A stretch of 31,767 bases of DNA from Bacteroidales bacterium UBA2800 (GTDB lineage: Bacteria; Bacteroidota; Bacteroidia; Bacteroidales; Paludibacteraceae). A model generated the notes under the pieces. It made no database searches and was not told the DNA's origin. It saw only the letters and a program-made list of their open reading frames with translations. Location: NCBI GenBank assembly GCA_002351925.1, contig DEHM01000009.1:1-31767 (forward strand), read 5' to 3'. Shown here in pieces: positions 23,876-31,196 of the stretch (positions within the stretch are counted from its first letter, which is position 1; every line of letters starts with the position of its first letter). Position numbers and translations under genes: made by a program.

Positions 23876-25350
23876 TGTGTGATGATTCCTCTTTTGCTGA
23901 CGGTGAGTTGTGCACCGAACGTGTTACCCCACTGGCTTCCGGCATCGCCGGCCAGTTTCAGACCGAAGTCCAGCCCCCAGGCCCGTTCCACATGTTTGTT
24001 TATCTCTACCATCCACGCCACATTGCTACTCAGCAGTTGGCGGCTGGTGTTATCGTTGCCGTAGTTACGCGCATGGCTGACCAGCACACGATACCGATAG
24101 CCGTAGATGTTACCTCTTACGCCTACGTGGTGTACGCGCACACGGCTGTTGAGCGTGTATATCGTCCCGTCGGCGTTGTACAGCGGCGAGGTGATAAAAG
24201 GCGTACCTATCGAGCGATAGTAGGTGTTCCAGCCGTTGCGGAACACGCTGTTCTGGTAGTACTGGTCATTGCCGGCGTAGCAGAGTCCGTCGCGATCATG
24301 CCAAGGACCACTCTGGTCCGTAGTGTTTATATACTCGATCGTCACGCCTTCTATAAACGGCCAGCGGCTCTGCTTGAGGCTGATACCCCACAGACCGTCC
24401 GTGCGGTTCTGTCCCAGCCCCAGCATGGCGAAGTTGTCCTCAAAGAAATTCTGCCAGTACGCACTCACTTCCCATCCGCGTCCTTTGCCGGTCAACATCA
24501 ACTGCTGACTGCCCACGTGGTTGCCTTGTGCATTCGCTTGGTCGTTACGCATCACGCCTCCGCCTTGCGCCATCAGTACGTGCAGGAAATCGGTCCAGCC
24601 GCTGCCTATGTCGCCGTAAACGGGACTCACGCCGCCCCATTGAGCTGCGTGGTGGAACTCATAGCTGATATTCACCGGCAGCCGGCCGCCAAAACGAACG
24701 GCCGCCCATTTATGATGCAGATAGCTGCCACGCATATAGACCTTGTCTGTCAGCCAGGCGTGTGTGATACCGCCTTTCAGTTCAAAATAACCGTAGCAAC
24801 CCGGGAAGGGTACATAATGGTCGATACCGATGGTGATACGCGGCAGCGGGTGACTATTGCCGGAGAAAAGCAGGCTGCCGGCCGACAGCAGGGTGTCCTG
24901 CGTCTCGTAGATCATCGGTTTGATACCTACCGTCAGGTCGAACAGGTAGAGTCGCACGTGCGCGTAGGCCATGTTCAGATAGCCTGCCGCCACACGTTGC
25001 TGGATGCCGAAAGCGCTGCCGGCTATGCGTGACTGCAGACGCAGCGTGGCTTGCAGCGCGAAGTCGTAGTCCCACCACCGTTCGGGATGTTGGGCTGTCT
25101 TGTAGATACCGGCACTCATGTTACCGCTATAGGGGCTACTGCTGATGTCGCCCAGGGTGTTACTCTGCAGCCAGAACGGCGCGAAGCGACCTCTCGAAGC
25201 TACGGCGTATACATGTCCGTCGTAACGCAAGGTGTCACCGCCTGCCGGTACGCTGTCGCGGATGCCTGTGGGCCACCATTCCCAACTCAACTGACGGGCA
25301 CTCATCGCCGCGCTGAGCAACAGTAATATGCCGAGTAGCTTAGTCCTCAA
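23869..25350 (-). CDS. Capsule assembly Wzi family outer-membrane protein
   Basis: 493 aa with an N-terminal signal peptide (MRTKLLGILLLLSAAMSA). The mature part is a beta barrel with the Wzi-like beginning R-G-R-F-A-P-F-W-L-Q-S-N and later GSYLHHKWAAVRFGGRLPV and WAAYW-like strands, ending GNTFGAQLTVSKRGIITQW. In enteric bacteria Wzi is an outer-membrane lectin that anchors capsule; Bacteroidota members of this family are common and less well studied. It overlaps the kelch lipoprotein gene by 11 bases and the GT2 gene by 7. Confidence 0.82.
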   Translation of the reverse strand: MRTKLLGILLLLSAAMSARQLSWEWWPTGIRDSVPAGGDTLRYDGHVYAVASRGRFAPFWLQSNTLGDISSSPYSGNMSAGIYKTAQHPERWWDYDFALQATLRLQSRIAGSAFGIQQRVAAGYLNMAYAHVRLYLFDLTVGIKPMIYETQDTLLSAGSLLFSGNSHPLPRITIGIDHYVPFPGCYGYFELKGGITHAWLTDKVYMRGSYLHHKWAAVRFGGRLPVNISYEFHHAAQWGGVSPVYGDIGSGWTDFLHVLMAQGGGVMRNDQANAQGNHVGSQQLMLTGKGRGWEVSAYWQNFFEDNFAMLGLGQNRTDGLWGISLKQSRWPFIEGVTIEYINTTDQSGPWHDRDGLCYAGNDQYYQNSVFRNGWNTYYRSIGTPFITSPLYNADGTIYTLNSRVRVHHVGVRGNIYGYRYRVLVSHARNYGNDNTSRQLLSSNVAWMVEINKHVERAWGLDFGLKLAGDAGSQWGNTFGAQLTVSKRGIITQW

Positions 25351-26323
25351 GATAGTAGAGTTTGTCGTTCAGTCGCCATTCGTCGTCTTCGCCAAGTCCG
25401 AAATAGACGCGGTCGCCGATGGCAAAACAGATATGATTCATCAGCCGCTTAGGCATGACGGCGATATAGTGCCAGCGATCTTCCTGCGGGTTGTAACGCA
25501 ACATGTCTTGCAGCACTTCGCCCGTCGTGGTCACACCGCCGTAGTGGAAGCCGCCGCAGAGATAGATAGCGTCGGCTGAGGCGCCTGAGGCGGCTGTCGT
25601 GCGTGTGCGGCCGGGCACTGCGGCACGTGCCTCCCAGTGGGTGCCGTCCACCAGTTCCGCCCACCAGTCGAGACTGAAACGGTGGTAACCCGTTCCCATG
25701 AAATGTCGTCCGGCGCAGGTGCAACCTGTGCCGCCGAACGAACGGGTAGGGTAGCCCGAGAAGCTGACACCCACGTCTATCGAGTCCCAGCGGTTGTCGG
25801 TGATGGTATAACGAAACATGTCGCGGCGGTAGTTCCCGCAGAAGCCGAAACCGACGTACAATTCTCCCTGTCCTACAAACGACGTAGCCGCGTCGGTATA
25901 AGCATTGGGGTAGTCTTGCAGTTGCTGCCAACTGTCGGTAGAAGGAGTGTAGGCCCACCAGTCTTGCAGATAGCTGGTGTCTTGACCGTAGTGGCCGCCG
26001 TTGTAGCCGAGTCCCAGATAGACGATGTCGCCGTCCACACACGCTGTGGCATTGACACGCGGCACGAGCGGTGTGCTGCCCAGGTTCTCCCATTGGTCGG
26101 TAGCCGGCGTATAACGCCAGAGGTCATTATGATAGATGCCTGCCGAGTCGCGCCCCGCGAAGACATACGCACGGTCGTTCACTACAAAACAGGTCGCACT
26201 GGCTCTGCCGCCTCCGGGCATCGATGCTGCCTCGTGTATCGGCAACTCTACCTCCGGCCTGTATGGGCTGCAGCCAATGAGCAACAGCGCCAGCACTCCA
26301 ATGATGTACTTTTCAGTCTTCAC
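25340..26323 (-). CDS. Kelch-repeat lipoprotein (six-bladed propeller predicted)
   Basis: 327 aa with a GTG start and a lipobox LLLIGC, cysteine 18, so it is membrane-anchored. Six kelch-type blades can be counted, each with a Y-V/L-x-x-G strand and a W-x-x-L/I-type end: for example YVFAGRDSAG, VYLGLGYNGG, LYVGFGFCGN, IYLCGGFHYG and VYFGLGEDDE. Kelch propellers bind sugars or proteins (NanM is an epimerase example), but no catalytic set is evident. The gene overlaps wzi by 11 bases, suggesting the pair works together at the outer membrane. The start codon lies inside a 7-bp array. Confidence 0.8.
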   Translation of the reverse strand: MKTEKYIIGVLALLLIGCSPYRPEVELPIHEAASMPGGGRASATCFVVNDRAYVFAGRDSAGIYHNDLWRYTPATDQWENLGSTPLVPRVNATACVDGDIVYLGLGYNGGHYGQDTSYLQDWWAYTPSTDSWQQLQDYPNAYTDAATSFVGQGELYVGFGFCGNYRRDMFRYTITDNRWDSIDVGVSFSGYPTRSFGGTGCTCAGRHFMGTGYHRFSLDWWAELVDGTHWEARAAVPGRTRTTAASGASADAIYLCGGFHYGGVTTTGEVLQDMLRYNPQEDRWHYIAVMPKRLMNHICFAIGDRVYFGLGEDDEWRLNDKLYYLED

Positions 26324-26344
26324 TCTTCACTCTTCACTTTCTAC
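26310..26344. repeat. 7-bp array forming a stop and a start codon
   Basis: Three perfect TCTTCAC units (26317-26337) flanked by degenerate ones. On the minus strand they read GTGAAGA; one GTG is the start of the kelch gene, and the degenerate end unit carries the lptB stop (26341-26343). Confidence 0.85.
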
Positions 26345-27081
26345 TCCCTCGTCTTGCGTTTCAGCTCAAAATCCCGTCCCAGGTAGTTCTGCCGTACTAC
26401 CGGATTGGCGGCCAACTCTTCCGGCGTGCCGTGGAACAGGATCTTGCCCTCAAAAAGCAGATAGGCGCGGTCGGTAATCATCAGCGTCTCATCTACGTTA
26501 TGGTCGGTAATCAGTATGCCGATGTTCTTGTCCTTCAGTCGCCAAACGACGTCCTGTATCTCCTGCACGGCAATAGGGTCTACACCTGCAAAAGGCTCGT
26601 CCAGCATGACGAACTTCGGTTCGATAGCCAGACAGCGTGCTATCTCCGTACGGCGTCGCTCGCCACCACTCAGGCGGTCGCCCAGGTTGTGACGCACGTG
26701 TGCCAGGTTGAACTCTTTGATGAGTTGCTCCAGTTTCTCGGCTTGGTACTCCTTGCTGAAATCGGTCAACTCCAGCACCGACCGAAGGTTGTCCTCTACG
26801 GTCATCTTGCGGAACACACTTGCCTCCTGCGGCAGATAGCCGATACCCATCTTCGCACGGCGGTACATAGGGTAGGAGGTTATCTCCTGGTCGTTGAGGA
26901 AGATGCGTCCGTGGTTGGCAGCCACCAGTCCGGTTGTCATGTAGAAGGTTGTCGTCTTGCCGGCTCCGTTAGGACCCAGCAAACCCACTATCTCGCCTTG
27001 CGTCAACTCTATCGACACATCGTCTACCACCGTACGCTTGCCGTACCGTTTTACCAGATGTTCTGTTCTTAACGTATCCAT
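26341..27081 (-). CDS. lptB: LPS export ABC transporter ATPase LptB
   Basis: LptB powers extraction of LPS from the inner membrane with LptFG. The 246-aa protein has Walker A GPNGAGKTT (36-44), signature LSGGE (137-141), Walker B with DEP (161-163) and the switch histidine in ITDHNV (191-196). GIGYLPQEASVFRKMTVEDN is characteristic of LptB rather than other ABC ATPases. It overlaps xth by 13 bases. Neighbouring wzi, ligase and mla genes strengthen the envelope context. Confidence 0.95.
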   Translation of the reverse strand: MDTLRTEHLVKRYGKRTVVDDVSIELTQGEIVGLLGPNGAGKTTTFYMTTGLVAANHGRIFLNDQEITSYPMYRRAKMGIGYLPQEASVFRKMTVEDNLRSVLELTDFSKEYQAEKLEQLIKEFNLAHVRHNLGDRLSGGERRRTEIARCLAIEPKFVMLDEPFAGVDPIAVQEIQDVVWRLKDKNIGILITDHNVDETLMITDRAYLLFEGKILFHGTPEELAANPVVRQNYLGRDFELKRKTRE

Positions 27082-27830
27082 AGTGCCACGGGACAGTGAT
27101 CGCTATGCACTGCCTCTGTTAGTATTTTTCCGTCTTGCAGTCGGTCTCTCAGCGGTTCGCTCACCCAGAGGTAGTCAATACGCCAGCCTACGTTGCGTGC
27201 GCGTGCACCGGCACGCCAGCTCCACCAGCTGTAGCGTTCAGCACTCTGGTCGAACACACGGAAACTGTCTATCATGCCTGTGGCTTCCCAGCGATCCATC
27301 CACTCGCGCTCTTCCGGCAAGAAGCCCGACACGCCTATCTGGCGTTCCGGGTGGTTGATGTCGATAGGCTTATGGCAGATGTTGTAGTCGCCGCAGACAA
27401 TCACGTTCGGCCGCTCTTTGCGCAGCTCTTGGGTCCACCGGAGCAACTCCTCCAGAAAGGCCATCTTCACCGTTTGACGTATGTCGCCCGTCGTACCGCT
27501 GGGTATGTAGGCATCTACTATCGTCAGGTCGCCAAAGTCCGCACGCAGCACGCGGCCCTCACGGTCAAACTCCGGATTGCCCATACCTACTACTACGCGG
27601 TCCGGCTCCTGTTTGCAGAAGATACATACGCCCGAGTAGCCTTTCTTCTCCGCCGAGTGGATATAACTGTGGTAGCCCAGTTCCTGCAGCGCCAGCACAT
27701 CGATCTGCTCGGGCTGCGCCTTGCTCTCCTGGATGCAGAACACATCGGGGCTCTCCTCGCGCAACCAGTCCAGCAGTCCTTTGTTGATGGCCGAACGAAT
27801 ACCGTTGAGGTTATAACTGATTATCTTCAT
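27069..27830 (-). CDS. xth: Exodeoxyribonuclease III / AP endonuclease
   Basis: 253-aa enzyme of the Xth family that cleaves DNA 5' of abasic sites and degrades 3' ends in base excision repair. Catalytic and metal-binding motifs are present: SYNLNGIR (5-12), QESKAQ with E35, DAYIPSG, GDYNICH (D148, N150), W-R-I-D-Y (D219) and SDHCPV (D244, H245). It overlaps lptB by 13 bases and the small secreted-protein gene by 4. A DNA-repair gene in an envelope run reflects co-transcription rather than shared function. Confidence 0.96.
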   Translation of the reverse strand: MKIISYNLNGIRSAINKGLLDWLREESPDVFCIQESKAQPEQIDVLALQELGYHSYIHSAEKKGYSGVCIFCKQEPDRVVVGMGNPEFDREGRVLRADFGDLTIVDAYIPSGTTGDIRQTVKMAFLEELLRWTQELRKERPNVIVCGDYNICHKPIDINHPERQIGVSGFLPEEREWMDRWEATGMIDSFRVFDQSAERYSWWSWRAGARARNVGWRIDYLWVSEPLRDRLQDGKILTEAVHSDHCPVALWIR

Positions 27831-28180
27831 GCTTCTTTGTTCATCAACTGAATACCTTTGCGGTTCAGCCAGCGGCGCTCACACTTGCTGCGGTTAGCCT
27901 CGTTATGCGCTTTCTTGCGACTGGCCACCACGCCACCTTTGCAGTTCTTCTTGGCGTACACTAGCCAGCCTTTCTTGTTCTCCAGGATCTGCCAGCCGTC
28001 TACGGTCATCATCCAGTGTTTGTGTTCGTCGCCGCGCAGATAGGTCTGCAGCGTGTCACCGTTGGGTTGCTCACGCTCAATCACGCCGCGATAAGCGGGC
28101 ACTTTAGCCGGGCTCTGTGCATAACTGCTCCCAACACCTAACATAGCCACCAGGGCTATCAGTAAAAATACTCTTTTCAT
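27827..28180 (-). CDS. Small secreted protein resembling an M6-metalloprotease propeptide
   Basis: 117 aa with a signal peptide ending near AQS (residues 1-21). The mature start VPAYRGVIEREQPNGDTLQTY then LRGDEHKHWMMTVDGWQIL matches the N-terminal propeptide-like region of Bacteroidales M6-family metalloproteases (P-A-Y-x-G then GDE-x-x-H), but no protease domain follows. The C-terminal half is very basic (KKAHNEANRSKCERRWLNRK). It may be a stand-alone propeptide-like protein. It overlaps xth by 4 bases and has an upstream 16-bp repeat array separating it from mlaF. Confidence 0.75.
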   Translation of the reverse strand: MKRVFLLIALVAMLGVGSSYAQSPAKVPAYRGVIEREQPNGDTLQTYLRGDEHKHWMMTVDGWQILENKKGWLVYAKKNCKGGVVASRKKAHNEANRSKCERRWLNRKGIQLMNKEA

Positions 28181-28209
28181 CTTATTCTCGATATTTGTAT
28201 TAGTTTTCT

Positions 28210-28290
28210 TACAGCGAAGCGGTCCTACAGTGTTAACGGTCTTACAGCGTAGCGGTCCTACAGCGTAGCGGTCCTACAGCGTAGCGGTCT
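28210..28290. repeat. Five tandem 16-bp units, consensus TACAGCGTAGCGGTCC
   Basis: Units at 28210-28225, 28226-28242 (17 bp, diverged), 28243-28258, 28259-28274 and 28275-28290. On the minus strand the last unit encodes the mlaF C-terminus KTATL and its TAG stop falls at the unit junction (28274-28276). The core GACCGCTACGCTG is shared with the repeats in murC and after dnaJ. Confidence 0.9.
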
Positions 28291-29032
28291 TTATTCTCTT
28301 AAACAGCTCGCTGGCGAAGACGAAGTCGTTGAGCGCCTCGTTGTCGCTCGTCATGATCTCGTGACGGCTGCCTTGCCACTCTTTCTTGCCGTTCTTCAGG
28401 AACAGGATATTGTCGCCTATCTCCATGATGGAGTTCATATCGTGGCTGTTGACGATGGTGCAGATGTTATACTCCCGCGTGATGTCCTGTATCAGCGCAT
28501 CAATCACGAGGCTGGTCTTTGGGTCCAGACCGGAGTTAGGTTCGTCGCAGAACAGGTATTTGGGTTCCAGCACGATGGCCCGGGCTATCGCCACACGTTT
28601 CTGCTGACCGCCGCTTATCTCGCTCGGCATGAGGTTCCATACGCGTTCCGGCATCTCTACGCGCCGGAGGCAGAACTCCGCCCGCGCACGCATCTCTGCA
28701 TCCGTCTGACGGGCGAACATCTCCATAGGGAACAGCACGTTCTCCATGACAGTCATGCTGTCGAATAGCGCGCTGCCCTGAAACAACATACCTACCTCGC
28801 GGTGCAACGCACGTATCTCTTTCTCCTTCATCTGCGCCAAGTCGCGCCCGTCGTACAGTATCGCGCCGCTGTCCACGGCGTGCAGACCTATCAGGCTCTT
28901 CATCAGCACGGTCTTACCCGAGCCCGACTGACCGATGATCATGTTCACCTCGCCGTCGCGCATCTCCGTGCTGATGTGGTTCAGCACCACATTCCCGTCA
29001 AAACTCTTAACGATATCTTTTACTTCAATCAT
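28274..29032 (-). CDS. mlaF: MlaF-type ABC transporter ATPase
   Basis: ATPase of the MlaFEDB-type system that moves phospholipids to maintain outer-membrane asymmetry. The 252-aa protein has Walker A GQSGSGKT (34-41), signature ISGGQ (139-143), Walker B CDEPNSGLDP (162-171, typical of Mla/Ttg2A ATPases) and the switch histidine in NSHDMN (H197). Its start overlaps mlaE by 4 bases. The usual partner mlaD (MCE domain) is not adjacent; a repeat array and an unrelated gene follow instead. Confidence 0.93.
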   Translation of the reverse strand: MIEVKDIVKSFDGNVVLNHISTEMRDGEVNMIIGQSGSGKTVLMKSLIGLHAVDSGAILYDGRDLAQMKEKEIRALHREVGMLFQGSALFDSMTVMENVLFPMEMFARQTDAEMRARAEFCLRRVEMPERVWNLMPSEISGGQQKRVAIARAIVLEPKYLFCDEPNSGLDPKTSLVIDALIQDITREYNICTIVNSHDMNSIMEIGDNILFLKNGKKEWQGSRHEIMTSDNEALNDFVFASELFKRIKTATL

Positions 29033-29766
29033 AACAGCAATTTCGATAAAACGAGGTCGAGGAAAAGGATCATTATGTTGGAGTTTACTACTGCATTCGT
29101 ACTCGCCCGGCCGACGTCGAGCGCGCCCCCGCGTACGTAGTAGCCATAGTAGCTACTCATGCTCGTGATGACGAATGCGAACACCAGACTCTTGATGATG
29201 CCGTACCAGACATAGTAGGGGTTGAAGGCGTACTGCACGCCTACCAGATAGTCGTGTATCGTGATGATATCGGTGAATGCACCTACCGCCCAGCCGCCTA
29301 ACAGACCTATCGCCGTCGAGATAATCACCAGCATCGGCATCATCGTCACAAACGCGATGATCTTCGGCAGTATCAGGTAGTTGGCGCTGTTCACACCCAT
29401 GATCTCCATGGCGTCTATCTGCTCGGTGATACGCATCGTGCCTATCTCCGACGCGATGTTACTGCCCACTTTGCCGGCCAGTATCAGACACAGAATCGTA
29501 CTCGAGAACTCCAGCAGCAGCGTCTCACGCGTCAGCAGACCTACCGTGTAGGTCGGCAAGAGCGGGTTCTCGGTGTTCGTCTTGGCCTGTATCGTCAGAA
29601 TAGCACCGATAAACACCGAGATGATCAGCACTATCGGCAGACTCTGTAAGCCCTGTTTCTCCAGCTCACGGCTGTACTGCCGCCAGAACATACGCTGCCT
29701 GTCCGGCCATCGCAACACACGACTCATCAGCATCGTGTATTCGCCTATATGTCGCAATATCTGCAT
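29029..29766 (-). CDS. mlaE: MlaE-type ABC transporter permease
   Basis: 245-aa inner-membrane permease with about five to six membrane segments. LPIVLIISVFIGAI, GKVGSNIASEIGTMRITEQI followed by DAMEIMG, and the late FAFVITSMSSYYGYYV then RGGA match the MlaE/TTG2B family (G-x-x-GA-x-x-AELG-x-M pattern with E-Q-I-D-A). It is first gene of the minus-strand envelope run, with its own promoter 23 bases upstream. Confidence 0.93.
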   Translation of the reverse strand: MQILRHIGEYTMLMSRVLRWPDRQRMFWRQYSRELEKQGLQSLPIVLIISVFIGAILTIQAKTNTENPLLPTYTVGLLTRETLLLEFSSTILCLILAGKVGSNIASEIGTMRITEQIDAMEIMGVNSANYLILPKIIAFVTMMPMLVIISTAIGLLGGWAVGAFTDIITIHDYLVGVQYAFNPYYVWYGIIKSLVFAFVITSMSSYYGYYVRGGALDVGRASTNAVVNSNIMILFLDLVLSKLLL

Positions 29767-29789
29767 ACTTATCCAATCTATTTCGCCCG

Positions 29790-29820
29790 CAAAATTACTG
29801 CTTTTTTTTTACATATGCAA
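29790..29820 (-). promoter_or_regulatory. Promoter of the mlaEF envelope run
   Basis: On the minus strand TTG (complement of 29818-29820), 20 bp including a long A tract, then TAATTTTG (complement of 29790-29797). TTGCATATGT at the -33 box also occurs at the promoter at 30566-30596. Confidence 0.8.
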
Positions 29821-29824
29821 GTTT

Positions 29825-30514
29825 TTATGTAAAAACTTTCAGTTTCTTGCGCCGTTCCGGCCAATCGGGCAGGCGCTCGCTCATCAGTGCCTTGAACGCC
29901 GGACCGTGGTTCTGCACCGCCAGATGACTCAACTCGTGCACCACGATATACTCGATGCACTCTTTCGGCACGCGTGCCAGTGCCTCGTTGAACACCAGCC
30001 GCCGCTTGCGGGCATTACAGCTGCCCCATTCCGAACGCATCAACCGTAGCCGCCAGCTTATTTCTCCTTCGCCTATTCGCTCCAACCAGCGCCCTATCTG
30101 TTCCGTCAGTTCGGCTGTCAGCTGCTCGCGGTACAGTTGCCGCAACAGCCGTTCCCGCTGCTCTCGCGTCGCGTCCTCGCGGCAGTATATCCGCAGTTCC
30201 TCGTCCGCTATCTCGGTGCGGCTGCGGCCGTTCGTCAGAGGTATTACGCGAAGCGTGTACGGCGTGCCGAATAGGTAGTGTGTCTCACCGTCTGCATAGT
30301 TCTTCTCCGCCACTACCACACCCTGCATCACGCGCTCCCGGCTACGGCATATCCACTCCCACTTGCTCTCCAGAAAAGCCCGCGCCGTAGCGCTACTCAC
30401 CAGCCACGGCACACTCAGCCGAACCCTGCCGTCCGGCGGACGAACCGTCAGGCGCATCGTGCGTATCCACTTCCGATCTACTTCCACTCGTATGTCGTGC
30501 AGCTGTATTTCCAT
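29825..30514 (-). CDS. YgjP-like (DUF45) zinc metallopeptidase
   Basis: 229 aa, cytoplasmic. The zinc motif HELSH lies at 193-197 with a third ligand H203 (QNHGPAF), and the family blocks R-x-x-x-x-WGSC (here RSEWGSCN, 160-167) and EYIVVHELSHL are clear. Members of this SprT-like/M48-type group are widespread; the substrate is unknown. It is transcribed alone from the promoter at 30528-30559, and its stop lies 4-5 bases from the mlaE promoter. Confidence 0.92.
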   Translation of the reverse strand: MEIQLHDIRVEVDRKWIRTMRLTVRPPDGRVRLSVPWLVSSATARAFLESKWEWICRSRERVMQGVVVAEKNYADGETHYLFGTPYTLRVIPLTNGRSRTEIADEELRIYCREDATREQRERLLRQLYREQLTAELTEQIGRWLERIGEGEISWRLRLMRSEWGSCNARKRRLVFNEALARVPKECIEYIVVHELSHLAVQNHGPAFKALMSERLPDWPERRKKLKVFT

Positions 30515-30527
30515 GTCTAATCCGCTG

Positions 30528-30559
30528 CAAATTTACAACAATTATTTCAAATATGCAAA
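30528..30559 (-). promoter_or_regulatory. Promoter of the ygjP-like gene (left half of mirrored pair)
   Basis: On the minus strand TTTG (complement of 30556-30559), 20 bp, TAAATTTG (complement of 30528-30535). Thirteen bases separate the -7 box from the ATG at 30514. Confidence 0.8.
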
Positions 30560-30565
30560 TTTTTC

Positions 30566-30596
30566 TTGCATATGTCAATTTTTTGTAGTACCTTTG
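30566..30596 (+). promoter_or_regulatory. Rightward promoter (right half of mirrored pair)
   Basis: TTG 30566-30568, 20 bp, TACCTTTG 30589-30596. Thirteen bases separate the -7 box from an ATG at 30610, exactly the spacing on the other side. Confidence 0.78.
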
Positions 30597-30609
30597 CAGC
30601 GGATTTTAA

Positions 30610-30723
30610 ATGAACAAGATAAACGCTCCTTTAATTGGAGCATTTATTGTATCATTTTGCATAATTCCATCCTCCGGGGGAAAGTTAATCCCGAAAGACG
30701 GTGCAAAAGTACAGGTAAAATAA
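30610..30723 (+). CDS. Possible 37-aa small protein
   Basis: ATG-started frame of 37 codons ending TAA, with one hydrophobic stretch (about residues 8-20, LIGAFIVSFCIIP) and a basic end (AKVQVK). It sits 13 bases after a good -7 box. No family recognised. The hairpin at 30625-30641 lies inside it and could instead be an attenuator or terminator, so the ORF may be a leader or chance reading. Confidence 0.35.
   Translation: MNKINAPLIGAFIVSFCIIPSSGGKLIPKDGAKVQVK
30625..30641. repeat. Hairpin repeat, left copy of a 17-bp inverted pair
   Basis: GCTCCTTTAATTGGAGC forms a 5-bp stem with a 7-nt loop. Its exact reverse complement lies at 31292-31308, and both have AAAC or AAACC on the same flank. 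The two copies enclose the small-ORF region. Confidence 0.85.
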
Positions 30724-30753
30724 TAGAAGGGTGTACGGATTTCGTACAAACGT

Positions 30754-31014
30754 CTAATACGCCTTATTTATGTTGTCATAGACCGTCTGTCGACCAATAC
30801 AATGTATATCCGCGTTCGTCTGTAAGCGCGCTTGTACATTCAGTTCTGCCAAGATAGAATCGGTGATTTTAATTGTGTCGATTTTAAGCTGATTAAGGTC
30901 GAAAAAGAATTCCCTTAATCTTTCTGGATGTTTCTCCACATCATTTTCAATGATGTAATTTCTCAACTGAGTTTCATACCACTCGTTGTAAATGTCGTTT
31001 AATACAAGGCTCAT
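30754..31014 (-). CDS. Hypothetical protein, 86 aa
   Basis: A soluble, mixed-charge protein, probably helical (YNEWYETQLRNYIIENDVEK, then ERLREFFFDLNQLKIDTIKI). No signal peptide, membrane segment or known motif. Codon use looks coding although AT-rich. A hairpin CGCGCA/TGCGCG (31015-31020 with 31027-31032) directly precedes its start codon. No clear promoter upstream. Function unknown. Confidence 0.6.
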   Translation of the reverse strand: MSLVLNDIYNEWYETQLRNYIIENDVEKHPERLREFFFDLNQLKIDTIKITDSILAELNVQARLQTNADIHCIGRQTVYDNINKAY

Positions 31015-31196
31015 CGCGCATTTTTTTGCGCGTCAACGGCTCTTTCGGGCAAGAAGAGAGGCGGCTATCCGTCCACTCCTCAGGCCCTAGGAAAGCCTAT
31101 AACATAGACAGATGCCGCCCCTAAGGGAACATGCAACGTTGTGTTAGCAATAATTCGAATTTCCTAGGTTCGAGGATTGCTTGACGCAAGTTAGTA
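31015..31196. other. Non-coding stretch with several hairpins
   Basis: Besides the 6-bp hairpin at 31015-31032, there is GGCGGC...GCCGCC flanking an inner AGGC/GCCT hairpin in the span 31050-31118, and AGCAAT/ATTGCT with inner CGAA/TTCG (31146-31181). CCTAGGAAA and its reverse complement TTTCCTAGG both occur. It may be a structured RNA or leader; no named class was recognised. Confidence 0.45.

Larger units (their letters stand above)
30519..30605. repeat. 41-bp imperfect inverted repeat forming two divergent promoters
   Basis: Left arm 30519-30559 and right arm 30565-30605 match at 32 of 41 positions when one is reverse-complemented; the outer 13 bases (AATCCGCTGCAAA / TTTGCAGCGGATT) and the inner TTGCATAT are identical. 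Only five T separate the arms. Each arm contains a complete promoter. Confidence 0.9.

Noticed and set aside
28210..28290. 16-bp array as a CRISPR array
   Set aside because: Units abut without spacers and no cas gene is present.
31040..31120. Possible hammerhead ribozyme: CTGAGGA and GAAA on the minus strand
   Set aside because: The two core boxes occur, but stem II between them does not pair convincingly and no stem III with a cleavage triplet was found.
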